From contig JAVBMN010000011.1 in assembly GCA_031552405.1 (NCBI GenBank), positions 116,275-180,274 of the forward strand: DNA of 64,000 nt. Direction: 5' to 3'. Position numbers and translations under genes: made by a program. The notes beneath the pieces were generated by a model. It made no database searches and had not been told where the DNA came from. It worked only from the letters and a program-made list of their open reading frames with translations. Shown here piece by piece: positions 23,492 to 34,200 of this stretch. The DNA is from UBA1794 sp031552405 (GTDB lineage Bacteria > Bacteroidota > Bacteroidia > Bacteroidales > Bacteroidaceae). How positions within the stretch are numbered: the first letter of the stretch is position 1; every line of letters begins with the position of its first letter.

Positions 23492-26467
23492 ATGAAAAAC
23501 GTATCTGTACTTTTTGTATCTCTGATTCTATTGCTTTTTTGCTGCACTCTTTCTGCCAAGGAACGGGAGAAGTATAATTTCAATGCCGGGTGGTCTTACC
23601 TGGTGGGCGATGTGAGCCTGGATAACGCCAGAAAGCTTCCTGCAGAGGCATGGAAGCGCGTAACCCTTCCACATGCTTTCAACGAGGATGAAGCGTTTCG
23701 GGTAAGCATTGAGAAATTGACGGATACCATTGTCTGGTACCGAAAGAGCTTTACTCTTCCGGCTTCCTGTCGTGGGAAGAAAGTGTTCCTGGAACTGGAA
23801 GGGGTACATCAGGCAGCCGATGTGTATGTGAACGGGCAGCACATCACTTTGCATGAAAATGGCGTGATGGCCATTGGCCTTGACCTAACGCACTATCTGC
23901 GCCCCGGCAAGGAGAACGAGGTGGCTTTGCGTATAGACAATAGCTGGTCGTACCGTGAGAAGGCCACCCAAACACGTTACCAGTGGGTGAACAGCAGCTT
24001 CAATGCCAACTACGGCGGTATCCCCAAAAATGCATGGCTGCATGTGACAGCTCCCTTGTATCAAACTCTTCCTTTATATAGTAACCTGGGTACTACAGGT
24101 GTATACGTATATGCAACAAACATTCGTACCCATTCCCGTAGGGCGCAGGTGCATGCAGAGTCGCAAGTGCGGAACGAGTCAAAGAAGGCGGCGAAGTTTT
24201 ATTATGAGGTATCTGTGATTGATCCGGAAGGGAAACTCCTGAGAACTTTTCAGAGCGAGGCAGCTACTTTGAAGCCTGGTGAGACCACTGTAATAGGTGC
24301 ATCGGCCGAACTGGAAGACCTGCACTTTTGGAGTTGGGGATACGGCTATCTTTATGACGTACACACCCGCCTTGTGAGTGAGGGTAAGGTGGTAGACGAA
24401 GTGGTTACCCGCACGGGATTCCGTAAAACGCGCTTTACCGAGGGGAAGGTGTGGCTCAACGATCGTATCATTCAGCTGAAGGGTTTCGCACAGCGTACCA
24501 GTAATGAATGGCCGTCGGTGGGTATGTCTGTACCGCCTTGGCTCAGCGATTTCTCAAACGGCATGATGGTAGAGGGTAATGCCAACCTTGTGCGTTGGAT
24601 GCATGTAACCCCTTGGAAACAGGATGTAGAGTCTTGTGATCGCGTGGGCCTGATCCAGGCTATGCCGGCCGGCGATGCTGAGAAAGACTGTGAGGGGCGC
24701 CAGTGGGAACAGCGTATGGATCTGATGCGTGACGCCATCATCTACAACCGCAACAATCCAAGTATTATATTCTATGAATGCGGTAATGAATCTATAACAA
24801 GAGAACACATGCTGGATATGAAAGTCATTCGCGACCAGTATGACCCTTTTGGAGGCCGTGCCATCGGTTCGCGCGAGATGCTGGACATTCGCGATGCGGA
24901 GTACGGAGGCGAAATGCTGTATATCAACAAAAGTGCCCACCATCCGATGTGGGCCATGGAATACTCGCGTGATGAGGGACTGAGGAAATACTGGGACGAA
25001 TATAGCTATCCCTTCCACAAGGAAGGTGCGGGCCCCCTGTACCGCAATGCAGATGCCAGTGCTTACAATCACAACCAGGATATGCTGGCTGTAGAGGGTA
25101 TCCGCCGTTGGTTTGATTATTGGGTGGAACGTCCCGGGTGTGGTCAGCGTGTCAGCTCAGGTGGAGTAAAGATCATCTTCTCGGATACCAATACCCACTA
25201 TCGCGGCGAGGAAAACTACCGCCGCAGCGGAGTGACGGATGCCATGCGCATTCCCAAAGATGCCTTCTTTGCCAACCAGGTGATGTGGGACGGATGGGTA
25301 GACTGCGAGCGCCCTCACACCTATATTATAGGGCATTGGAATTATGAGCCGGGCACTATTAAACCGGTGTATGTAGTGTCCAATAGCGAGCGGGTGGAAT
25401 TATTCCTGGATGACATTCCTTTGTGTTCTCCCCGCCGTGAATACGATTTTCTGTTTACTTTTGATAGCATTCCTTTCCGTCCCGGCACACTTCGTGCAGT
25501 GAGTTATGATGCCCAGGGAACGCTTGTGAGCAGCGATACTCTGGTTACAGCAGGTGCGCCTCACCACATCCGTATGAGCCTGATGACCGCTCCCGGCGGA
25601 TTGCATGCCGATGGTGCTGATATGGCTTTGGTAGAAATTGAAGTAGTGGATGCGCAGGGAATGCGTTGCCCCTTGGCCAATGATCTGATACGTTTTGATT
25701 TGCAGGGCCCTGCTGAATGGCGCGGCGGAATAGCTCAGGGACCGGATAATTACATCCTGTCTACCTCTCTGCCGGTAGAATGTGGCGTGAATCGTGTTCT
25801 CATTCGTTCTCTTGAAACACCGGGATCTATTTCTTTGAATGCCAGCGCGGAAGGATTAAAGGGCGCTACATTGTCTTTTTCTTCTGTTCCGGTGGACGGA
25901 GCGAAGGGGTTGAGTACTTTCTTCCCTTCGGAGAAATTGTCCGGACGTCTTTCTCGTGGCGAGACACCCGAAACACCCTCTTATGAAGACCGAAAGTTGA
26001 CTGTTCCCATTCGTTCTGCTACGGCAGGATGCAACGAAGAGGAAGCTGTGTTCAGCTTTGATGACAATGAACTCAGCGAATGGCGCAATGACGGGCGTTC
26101 GTCCACTGCCTGGATTACCTATCAGCTGGAGCGTCTTGCCGAAGTGGATGAGGTGTGCATAAAACTCACCGGATGGCGTATGCGCAGCTATTCTTTGGAA
26201 ATACTGGCTGGCGACAGCGTGATCTGGCGTGGTGCAACCGAAAAATCTCTGGGTTATGTGCATCTTCCGGTAACCCCCTTGCTTACCGATCACATTACTA
26301 TTCGCCTGAAGGGAGTAGAAACCGGAGCAGATGCCTTCGGACAAATCACAGAACTTACTGCCATTGTGGGCAATGAACTCGATCTCTTTAAAGCAATTGA
26401 TCCTGAAGATCCCAAGAGTGAATTACGGATTGTAGAGATCGAATTCTTAGAAACCCTGAGGCGGTAG
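23492..26467 (+). CDS. GH2-family glycoside hydrolase
   Basis: 991 residues from the ATG at 23492; an upstream in-frame TTG would place ten residues before the signal peptide and is rejected. The signal peptide ends near TLSAKE. GH2 layout: sugar-binding domain (about 20-190, VFLELEGVHQAADVYVNG), immunoglobulin-like domain, TIM barrel with the general acid/base E433 in PSIIFYECGNESI, then C-terminal sandwich domains, the last (about 850-975) with discoidin-like features (WITYQLERLAEVDEVCIKL). The variant FYECGNE replaces the usual MWSxGNE, so the substrate may not be a plain beta-galactoside. The gene stands alone, not in the HTCS unit. Confidence 0.88.
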   Translation: MKNVSVLFVSLILLLFCCTLSAKEREKYNFNAGWSYLVGDVSLDNARKLPAEAWKRVTLPHAFNEDEAFRVSIEKLTDTIVWYRKSFTLPASCRGKKVFLELEGVHQAADVYVNGQHITLHENGVMAIGLDLTHYLRPGKENEVALRIDNSWSYREKATQTRYQWVNSSFNANYGGIPKNAWLHVTAPLYQTLPLYSNLGTTGVYVYATNIRTHSRRAQVHAESQVRNESKKAAKFYYEVSVIDPEGKLLRTFQSEAATLKPGETTVIGASAELEDLHFWSWGYGYLYDVHTRLVSEGKVVDEVVTRTGFRKTRFTEGKVWLNDRIIQLKGFAQRTSNEWPSVGMSVPPWLSDFSNGMMVEGNANLVRWMHVTPWKQDVESCDRVGLIQAMPAGDAEKDCEGRQWEQRMDLMRDAIIYNRNNPSIIFYECGNESITREHMLDMKVIRDQYDPFGGRAIGSREMLDIRDAEYGGEMLYINKSAHHPMWAMEYSRDEGLRKYWDEYSYPFHKEGAGPLYRNADASAYNHNQDMLAVEGIRRWFDYWVERPGCGQRVSSGGVKIIFSDTNTHYRGEENYRRSGVTDAMRIPKDAFFANQVMWDGWVDCERPHTYIIGHWNYEPGTIKPVYVVSNSERVELFLDDIPLCSPRREYDFLFTFDSIPFRPGTLRAVSYDAQGTLVSSDTLVTAGAPHHIRMSLMTAPGGLHADGADMALVEIEVVDAQGMRCPLANDLIRFDLQGPAEWRGGIAQGPDNYILSTSLPVECGVNRVLIRSLETPGSISLNASAEGLKGATLSFSSVPVDGAKGLSTFFPSEKLSGRLSRGETPETPSYEDRKLTVPIRSATAGCNEEEAVFSFDDNELSEWRNDGRSSTAWITYQLERLAEVDEVCIKLTGWRMRSYSLEILAGDSVIWRGATEKSLGYVHLPVTPLLTDHITIRLKGVETGADAFGQITELTAIVGNELDLFKAIDPEDPKSELRIVEIEFLETLRR

Positions 26468-26488
26468 GAGGGGCTTTATGTGAATTGT

Positions 26489-26530
26489 TTATGTATTAGG
26501 GCGTGCCACATGACACGCCCTAATACATAA
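26489..26530. terminator. Bidirectional terminator
   Basis: TTATGTATTAGGGCGTG pairs perfectly with CACGCCCTAATACATAA across the loop CCACATGA (17-bp stem), between the convergent GH2 and metallohydrolase genes. Confidence 0.75.
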
Positions 26531-26583
26531 TATGCCAGCTCTCAGCTTTCTTACTTTAATAGTATTGTAGTCGCAGATGCATA

Positions 26584-27468
26584 TCAGAAAGGAGAGAAGA
26601 CATAGCCTTCAGCTTCCTTCTCTTTTTTTACACTGCCGATTCCGGAGAAAGGCACATGCATTCCGGCAACAGGAATCTGATTCTTTGTTACATATTTCAG
26701 TACCTTTATGCGACTTTCGCGAGCCAAGTCAGGATCCACATCGTATGTGACAGATATCTCGGGATGAGGCATCTGTACTGCCAGCGCATGCGTGAGATCT
26801 CCCCATATCAGTAATTCTTTCTCTCCCTCTTTTATGAGAAACATGACATGCCCGGGTGTATGGCCATAGGCTTCCAGCATGTGCATGCCATCCGGTAGCT
26901 CTTCTTCAATACTATGGGGTTTCTGAAGGTTTACTTTGTTGCCGTATTTCCGGAGAACATTCTGGGCCGACAGGAAACTTCCTCTGCGTCCCTCCGGTAT
27001 TTTCATCTTTTCTTCTTCGCTAGTCCAATACCAACTTTCTTTCTCCGATAGAGTTACATCTGCATTTGCAAACATGGGTTTGTCGTCACGTAGCATGCCT
27101 CCTATATGATCGCCATGCATGTGGGTCAATAATACATGGTTCACTTTCTCGGGAGATAGTCCGAGGGTGGTCATCTGTCCAAATATATTCCTCCCAAAGC
27201 CGGTATCCATAAGCCATACCTCTCCCTTCTTTTCTACCAGGACTGCACGTGTCGCATTGGGGAATGTCCCGTCGGGAATGTATTTCCTAATAACTTCATC
27301 AGGGGCGTTAATCAGTATCGAGGTATTCCCCTTTCCCGCATTCTCCGTCAATATATAGACGTTGTATTCTCCTACTTGATACTTGTTAGGTATCTCTGTT
27401 TGCTGGCTTTTCATGCTTATTGCAGCCAAGAAGCAAATCAAAGCCAATAAGTTTCTGTACATATTCAT
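26584..27468 (-). CDS. Secreted metallo-beta-lactamase-fold hydrolase
   Basis: 294 residues from the ATG at 27468 (MNMYRN); an in-frame start at 27495 adds nine non-conserved residues. The signal peptide ends near SMKSQQ. The metal-binding signature THMHGDHIGG gives H116, H118, D120 and H121; GHTPGHVMFLI and WGDLTHA supply further ligands. The family hydrolyses esters, lactones or thioesters; the AHL-lactonase/MBL-hydrolase subgroup is the nearest look. Periplasmic or exported. The natural substrate is unknown. A -7 element lies upstream on the minus strand. Confidence 0.87.
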   Translation of the reverse strand: MNMYRNLLALICFLAAISMKSQQTEIPNKYQVGEYNVYILTENAGKGNTSILINAPDEVIRKYIPDGTFPNATRAVLVEKKGEVWLMDTGFGRNIFGQMTTLGLSPEKVNHVLLTHMHGDHIGGMLRDDKPMFANADVTLSEKESWYWTSEEEKMKIPEGRRGSFLSAQNVLRKYGNKVNLQKPHSIEEELPDGMHMLEAYGHTPGHVMFLIKEGEKELLIWGDLTHALAVQMPHPEISVTYDVDPDLARESRIKVLKYVTKNQIPVAGMHVPFSGIGSVKKEKEAEGYVFSPF

Positions 27469-27533
27469 TGTCTTTTCTTGTTTGGTGATACACATTATTA
27501 CCTTACGTGACTGTTATCATGTAGTGTAGGATG

Positions 27534-27541
27534 CAAAATTA
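27534..27541 (-). promoter_or_regulatory. -7 element for the metallohydrolase gene
   Basis: CAAAATTA on the plus strand is TAATTTTG on the minus strand, matching TAnnTTTG, 65 bases upstream of the chosen start. Confidence 0.45.
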
Positions 27542-27634
27542 AGAAAAGTAATCATGATTTGCCAATTGCTACATATGTTTCTTATCCCGCTCGGGGTGAT
27601 TGCCTGCTGATCATATTTAGCTATTTTTCAGCCA

Positions 27635-27700
27635 GGACCAAAAAATGTGCAGATTTGAATAAATATTGCAACTGTTCCTGTGGGCTTGCCGCTACCTTTG
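27635..27700 (+). promoter_or_regulatory. Candidate HTCS operator and promoter, site 1
   Basis: The shared motif at 27635-27665 has the core GCAGATTTGAATAAATA preceded by an A-rich CCAAAAA block. After a 27-bp gap comes the -7 element TACCTTTG (27693-27700), 41 bases before the ATG of the 977-residue protein. Confidence 0.7.
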
Positions 27701-27741
27701 ACACCATAAAAGCAATTATTTACTTTAAAATTTACAGATTT

Positions 27742-30675
27742 ATGAAGAACTTTAATTTATTATTTAGGGTGCTCGTTATAGGGATTTGCGTATTCTCTTC
27801 GGCGCCTGTCAGGGCGGATGGCTCGGCTGTGGGTATAGATTATACCAGCCAGATTACGAATCCGAAGTTTGACCTTAATACGCTGGAAGGCTGGACTATA
27901 GATTCTAAGTATGCAGCAAACTTCAATGTAGTGGAGGTGTACAATACAGCATTCAATCTGTACCAGGAAGTGACCGGGCTTCCTGAGGGGTTTTACGAGG
28001 TACGAGTAGAAGGTTTCTACAGAGTCGGGGGCAATGATGGAGGGGCTGCATATGCAGCAGGAACAGAAGTGATTACCTCAATGTTGTACGCAAGTATTGG
28101 TGAGGACACCCTAAAAACTCCCCTGCCTTCGCTTTATAGCCAGACAGGAATTACCGTATCCGGAGGCGGCGCATTGACTAACGGGTATGTGAACAATCTG
28201 GAAGGAGCCTCTCAGGGCTTGGCAACAGGACGTTACAGCGCGAAAGTGACGGGCGTTGAGGTGAAAAACGGTACCCTTGTGATTGGTATTAAAAATGCAG
28301 GTGCTCTTTTGGGTAAAAACTGGACGGTTTTTGATAATTTTCAATTGACTCTCATTACCGGTCCTTGGAACTTAATCGAGCAGATCGACAAGAAATTCAA
28401 CGATTATTCAGCTGCAGGCCAAATCCCGAGTGGTATCTTAAACGAGATAGAAGAATTACGTGTACTCAAAGAGGGGTTCTCCGGCAATGAGGACGAGAGC
28501 GAGTTGGAAGAGCTGCTCACAGCTTTCAGGACTCTGGAAACCAGAGTAGGGGCTGCCGCAAGCGTAATGGACTCCTTATTTACCGAGTTAGACTTAGCCA
28601 TTACACTTGAAAAGGCAAACTATCCTGGTGTCGAAAACTTTACGGCCTCTATCAACAAAGCGGTCTCATTGACTGAATCTGATGCGACTACCGAAGAGGG
28701 TAATCTCGTATATCCGGCGGATTTGCACAAAGCCATCATCGAGTTGCAGTCGGCTATATTGGTGTACCGTTTCTCTCAGGCAGTTCCCGCAAACGGTCTT
28801 GATTGCAGCTGGGCCATGAAAACCCCTGATTTTACCAAGAACGGTGGAAATGCCGCTCTGTTGACAGATGCATCTTCCGAAGGCTGGACAATTAACAATG
28901 TAGCCGTATCAGGTGACTTCCGCCTGAACATGGTAAACGGCAGGAACTGCTGGAATAATTATAGTGAAAACTTTACCAGTATGAACGTATATCAGGAGCT
29001 GAAAAACCTGCCTGCCGGATTCTATAAGTTTGAGTGCTTCCAGACCAACAGTGGCCCCGAAATGACCGACCAGCACGCCTATATTATGGCAGTAGGCGGA
29101 AAGGCGGTATCTCCCAATGCAACCTATACATTTGCAGCCGATATGAACCCCGACAAAGGCACGTTCACCAATAACTCCGTATGGGAAGGCCCTCTTGAAA
29201 CGGGTAAGGTACTTGTGGGCTCCGATGGAAAATTACGAGTAGGTTTTGCTTCCACAAGCAATGCAAACAGCTCCAGCGGCTGGTTCTGCTTTACCGGCTG
29301 CAAGCTCACCTATTATGGAATGCCTTCGGGAGGTAATGAAGAAGCGCTGCAAAGACAGATCGATGTGGCAAAAACGCTCAAATTATCTAAAATCCTGCCT
29401 GCCGATAAAAACACACTCAATGAAGGTATTAAAGAGGCCGAGAAGGTGAGAGACTCCGGCAATGCGGTGACTCAGGCGGATCTTGAAACATTAAATAGCG
29501 TGATTGTTGCTGCGGAGGGAGCGATTCGGGAATTTGAAGTATTCAAAGACGGGGCCTATGCAAATATCGCAGCTATTGAAGAAAATGAGAACGGGATTTA
29601 CTCCCAGAGCATCCAGGATTTCTCTTCTGATCTTCTGATCAGTATAGACGACCTGTGCAGGGTAGATACCACTTCGCATGCTGTGCTGCATGGCTTGACT
29701 GGTATACTTGATCAAACGCTGTCGGTGATGATACCTTTGTTGGAAAAAGCAGAGGGATTGAATAGTGATCCCGGCTACGATCCGGCTGCCTTGGCTAAAC
29801 TGAATGAAGCTGTAGCAGGACAGTTGAACAAATTCACCAGCGACCTCATCCAATTTGCCCAAGTGAAACGCGCCATTGAGGATGCAATGATGAGGGCTGT
29901 GCTTCCCGAAACAATCGGGGTCGACGGGGTGGATGTGACGATATGGCTCACGAATCCCGGTTTCGAAGAAAGTGTATGGAGTACAGGCTGGACCAATGAC
30001 GGTTTTGGTTTGACAACAGCGATGCCGGTCAGAGACGACTGGTATACTAACAATGCCGTGGAAACCTGGACGGGCCGTGGCGGGAAACTGACAAATAAGA
30101 CCATTTCTCAGACTATGCTTCTGCCGAATGGGGAATACAAGCTCTCTGTAATAGCTACCGCCTGCCAGCAAGGAAAGATCTTCATCTATGAGGAAGATGG
30201 CCTTACCAAGAAAGACTCTATCACCCTGAAAACACCCGTAACAGGAGTTTGGTTGTTTGCTAATAATGATTCGATAGAACTTGCCACTCCGATGATCGGA
30301 CAAGAAGCTCCTTATGAAAACCAGACGGTAGACAATGAGCCTCATTCGCAACTGTTCGAGCTTGCCGGGATAAAAGTAACAGATGAAACCCTGACCTTTG
30401 GTATCAAGATTCGCTCGACAATAGCCAATTGGGTTGCCATGGATAATTTCGGACTGACTTGTTTCTCCTATAGTGCAGTAGGTGTGGAAGAAACGCAAGA
30501 GGATAAAGACCTCCCGGTTGTATACCAGGAGAACGGCCTGATCAGGGTAGTAGGTACGGATGAGTTCACAGTCACTACCATAGACGGTGTCAGCGTTCCG
30601 TCAGACAAGCAACTTGAAGCGGGTGTGTATCTGGTGAATATAGGTACCCAAACCATTAAAATCATGATAAAATAG
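27742..30675 (+). CDS. Large secreted multidomain protein of the pectin locus
   Basis: 977 residues from the ATG at 27742; the frame is open 61 codons further upstream, but that part spans the candidate promoter and precedes the signal peptide (LVIGICVFSSAPVRA). Three beta-sandwich-like modules share ITNPKFDLNTLEGWTI / TKNGGNAALLTDASSEGWTI / LTNPGFEESVWSTGWT followed by NVYQELKNLPAGFYKFE-type strands, a pattern seen in carbohydrate-binding modules. Helical linkers lie between them. The C-terminus (about 910-977: ENGLIRVVGTDEF, GVYLVNIGTQTIKIMIK) resembles a short type IX sorting or Por-type tail. No catalytic motif is seen. Surface glycan binding is the likely role. Confidence 0.72.
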   Translation: MKNFNLLFRVLVIGICVFSSAPVRADGSAVGIDYTSQITNPKFDLNTLEGWTIDSKYAANFNVVEVYNTAFNLYQEVTGLPEGFYEVRVEGFYRVGGNDGGAAYAAGTEVITSMLYASIGEDTLKTPLPSLYSQTGITVSGGGALTNGYVNNLEGASQGLATGRYSAKVTGVEVKNGTLVIGIKNAGALLGKNWTVFDNFQLTLITGPWNLIEQIDKKFNDYSAAGQIPSGILNEIEELRVLKEGFSGNEDESELEELLTAFRTLETRVGAAASVMDSLFTELDLAITLEKANYPGVENFTASINKAVSLTESDATTEEGNLVYPADLHKAIIELQSAILVYRFSQAVPANGLDCSWAMKTPDFTKNGGNAALLTDASSEGWTINNVAVSGDFRLNMVNGRNCWNNYSENFTSMNVYQELKNLPAGFYKFECFQTNSGPEMTDQHAYIMAVGGKAVSPNATYTFAADMNPDKGTFTNNSVWEGPLETGKVLVGSDGKLRVGFASTSNANSSSGWFCFTGCKLTYYGMPSGGNEEALQRQIDVAKTLKLSKILPADKNTLNEGIKEAEKVRDSGNAVTQADLETLNSVIVAAEGAIREFEVFKDGAYANIAAIEENENGIYSQSIQDFSSDLLISIDDLCRVDTTSHAVLHGLTGILDQTLSVMIPLLEKAEGLNSDPGYDPAALAKLNEAVAGQLNKFTSDLIQFAQVKRAIEDAMMRAVLPETIGVDGVDVTIWLTNPGFEESVWSTGWTNDGFGLTTAMPVRDDWYTNNAVETWTGRGGKLTNKTISQTMLLPNGEYKLSVIATACQQGKIFIYEEDGLTKKDSITLKTPVTGVWLFANNDSIELATPMIGQEAPYENQTVDNEPHSQLFELAGIKVTDETLTFGIKIRSTIANWVAMDNFGLTCFSYSAVGVEETQEDKDLPVVYQENGLIRVVGTDEFTVTTIDGVSVPSDKQLEAGVYLVNIGTQTIKIMIK

Positions 30676-30715
30676 TAGTTTTAGATAGTAAGTAGTTTAG
30701 TAACTCTTTCAAGAG

Positions 30716-30748
30716 AGGCCGGTCTGTGATAGATCGGCCTTTTATTTT
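30716..30748 (+). terminator. Rho-independent terminator
   Basis: AGGCCGGTCT, loop GTGAT, AGATCGGCCT (one G-U pair) then TTTATTTTC, 41 bases after the stop of the 977-residue protein. It separates that gene from the HTCS gene. Confidence 0.75.
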
Positions 30749-30779
30749 CTCACAAAAACCCTATAAATGAGATGAACTG

Positions 30780-30870
30780 CACAACCCTCCACGTTCCACG
30801 AACCTCTGAAAGCCCTTGTGGAAGGTGGTTTTGGAGTGGAGGCCTGTTCTGCGAAGTGCTTCCACGAAAG
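30780..30870 (-). repeat. Module C, inverted copy upstream of the HTCS gene
   Basis: Its reverse complement matches the element at 35811-35902 along nearly the whole length, with roughly nine in ten bases the same by eye, including GTGGAAGCACTTCGC, ACAGGCCTCCACTCC, GGCTTTCAGAGGTT and GTGGAACGTGGAGGGTTGTG. Next to it (30890-30915) is a weak module D, CTGACCCACTTAAAATCCG. Confidence 0.85.
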
Positions 30871-31000
30871 GTTGTTTTGCTATGCAAAAGCAATGCTGAC
30901 CCACTTAAAATCCGTTGAGCCTCAATAAAGGGTATATAATTCATCTATGCCATGATTTGTACCCTTATTGATATCCGGCGGGCCTTATAAAGAAGCCGTA

Positions 31001-31067
31001 AGAACAAAAAATATACAATTTAGAATAAATAGAGTATCGGGTTAAAGGGTACTTGCGCCTATCTTTG
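31001..31067 (+). promoter_or_regulatory. Candidate HTCS operator and promoter, site 2 (own gene)
   Basis: The shared motif at 31001-31031 has AACAAAAA followed by the core ACAATTTAGAATAAATA. A 28-bp gap separates it from TATCTTTG (31060-31067). It suggests autoregulation. A second -7-like TATTTTTG at 31177-31184 could give a shorter leader without the motif. Confidence 0.65.
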
Positions 31068-31111
31068 TGTCGTTTTAATGTACAATTAGGATTGGCGCTT
31101 CTTTGAGCTAT

Positions 31112-31129
31112 ATTCAAAACAGCTTCTTA
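31112..31129. repeat. 18-bp repeat ATTCAAAACAGCTTCTTA
   Basis: The same 18 bases occur inverted at 41878-41895, in another intergenic region of the pectin locus. The rest of 30871-31209 has no gene. Confidence 0.6.
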
Positions 31130-31209
31130 GATCCTGTTCGCTAATGCAACTTGGCTCAAAAGCTGATTTTTATTTCTATTTTTGCACGTAACCTGACGAA
31201 GCTGATTTC

Positions 31210-34200
31210 ATGAGAAAACAATTTGTCCTCCTTTTACTATTCTTTGTGGCAGGCAAGATGATGCCGCAAGGAATGTTCTCCGTCAAGCATTACAGCATGA
31301 ACGAGGGGCTTGCCTATACAATGAGTAAGAATATTGTCCAGGATAGTAGTGGCTATATCTGGCTCAATACATGGAATGGGATTGACAAATTTGATGGGTA
31401 TGTGTTTCGCAATTTTAAATCATACCCGAAGGATAAGGTGAAGTTGAACAACAATCGCATAGAGGGATTAAGCCTCAATGCGGAAGGTAATTTCTGGGTG
31501 CAGACGTATGGTCAGCAGCTGTTTCTTTTCGATCCTCAGAACGAAGCCTTCGAAAATGTCTTTGCAGAAAAGCAACAGCCACTGATAAGTCTGGTGAAAA
31601 GCCTCAGAAACGGAATCACATGGGCAATAACCGAGAGCCAGGACCTCTACCGCATTGATGATCGTAACTACCGGAATCCGGAGGGGATCCGCTTCTTCGG
31701 ACACGCCACTCACCCCTATCTGGGCGGTTCTGTTCATGAGATCTTCCTGGACAGCAATGGCAATGAGTGGGTGCTGACCGACAAAGGGGTGCTGACAGAA
31801 GGAAAAAAGAAGATACGCAGCAACCGGACCTTCCACTTTATAACCGAAGCGGGCGGTACTATCTGCCTTGCCTCGAGAAACGGGTACTTAGCCACCTATA
31901 CCCCAAACGGAGAATTCGTGTCCTTGAATTTGCCTCGTAAGTTCAACCGCATCAACCATTTGAAGAAGCTTGACGAAGATCAGATTGCCATTGTCACGCC
32001 CGGCCTTATTGCCATTTACAATGTGAAGAATCAGACAACCGTACTTCTCCCATCACCCTCAGGAGAAGAATTTTCAGCCTCTGGAAACACCTTCTACGAC
32101 AGTAAAGGGCGGATATGGGCATTTGCCTCGGGCAAGAAAATAGTCTGTTACGATATAAAGAAGAACAAGCGTATCGTGTTGGATTATCCTGATTTCTCCA
32201 AGTTGCGACTGATACCAAACTCTACCTCCTTCTTTCATGAAGATGGGTACGGAGAGATATGGATGTTGCTTGAGGAAGGTATCTTGTGCACATACAACCG
32301 GGATGAGAATCAACTGGAAACTGCTTACTACTACGATTCGTCGGGCAAATTGAGCTATTATGCAGTGGGTGGACGTGACTATTTGAAGGATACCCAGCAC
32401 AATTTATGGGTTTGTACGCGCGATGGTTTCGACCAGATCTCCTTCCGCTCCAAGGCCTACGAGCAAGTTGGCAACTCGCCCGATGAAGAGGTGAGAAGCG
32501 TCTTTCAGGACAAGGACAAGCGTCTTTGGATGGGAATCAAGAATGGGAAGATAGAATTGTACGATAAGGAATACAACTACATCGGCAATTTGAATAGCGA
32601 TGGTAAAATAGTACAGAGCAGCGACGCTTCCTTTGGGGCCAATGTGTACTGCATCCACCAGGACGATAGCGGCAATATATGGCTGGGGTCACGCGATAAG
32701 GGACTTTTTGTGTTGAGGCCGGTAAGTAAGGAAAGGTACAATGTGACCTTGTATGAACCGTCTCAGGATCCATACAGCATCAGTTCAAAATCGATTTATT
32801 CCATCTTGCAGGATTCTAAAAACCGCATCTGGATAGGTTGTTACGGTGGCGGGCTGAATCTTGCGGAAACCGCTGCCCACGGGAAAATACAATTTATACA
32901 TGCAGGTAACAAGCTGAAAAACTATCCGGTTGGACAGTGTGGCCTGGTGCGGTATGTATACCAGTCGAAAAACGGAATCATAATGGCCGGCACAAGCAAT
33001 GGGTTGATTACCTTCTCAGGCCAGTTCAACTCGCCCGAAGAGATAACCTTTTTCTATAACTCCTGCACCTCCGACCGTTCCGATTGCCTGAGCAATAGTG
33101 ATGTACGGCACATCTTCCAGGATAGGAATAAGAATATCTATGTATCCACCTTCAGCGGCGGAATAGATATTACATTCGATTCCTCCGAATTGCTTTCTGA
33201 TAAGATACGTTTCAAGAACATCAATAAAACCAGTGGACTGACGTCCGACCTTTCGCTGTCGGTCATCGAAGACAAAAAAGGATATATCTGGGTAGTGTCC
33301 GTTAATGCCTTCAGCAGGCTCAATCCTGCCACCGGACATTTCGACTATTTCAACAAGGAAAACCTCCACATCCCGCTTGTGATGAGTGAGGCCACTCCCC
33401 TTGTAGATACTGGCGGCAACCTGCTCTTCGGCACTACCAATGGGGCTTTGCGTATACTGACAGACCGGATTCAGCACAGTACATTTGTTCCGCCCATTGT
33501 ATTTACCGGTATTAGCATACAGCAGGGCAAGAACAAAACCATACGTAAGAAACTGCTGGATAAAGAGGGGCTCGTACTGGCACGGGATGAACGCAATGTA
33601 AGTATTTCCTTTGCGGCATTGGATTATTCCAATCCAGCCTCCATATTGTACGCATACCGTCTGAAAGGTAATACAAACGATTGGATCTATATTGAGAAGA
33701 ACCGTTCGGCAAGTTTCATCGACCTGCCCGCCGGAGATCATGTGTTTCAGATAAAATCTACCAACAGCGATGGCGTCTGGATGGATAATATTGTGTCATT
33801 GCCCATTTACGTGACTCCTACATTCTGGGAAACAGGATTTGCATGGATCATTTACGCAGGCGGGGCTTTGTTATTCGTCCTGCTCATTATTCTGATCATC
33901 TCCTATATTTCCAGGTTGCGCAAGCAGGTTGACTTTGAACAGGAGCTGACGCGCCTAAAACTCAAATTCTTTACTGATATCTCGCACGAGCTGCGTACAC
34001 CTTTGACACTGATATCCAATCCTATTGAAGAAGTGCTCGACCATGAGCCCTTGTCTGAAAACGGAAAAGAACTGATGCACACCGCCCGGCAAAATACCGA
34101 ACGGATGTTGAGGCTTATCAATCAGATTCTGGATTTCAGAAAGATACAGAACAACAAAATGAAAGTACATCTGGAGCAGGTCAATATTTCGGTGCTTATA

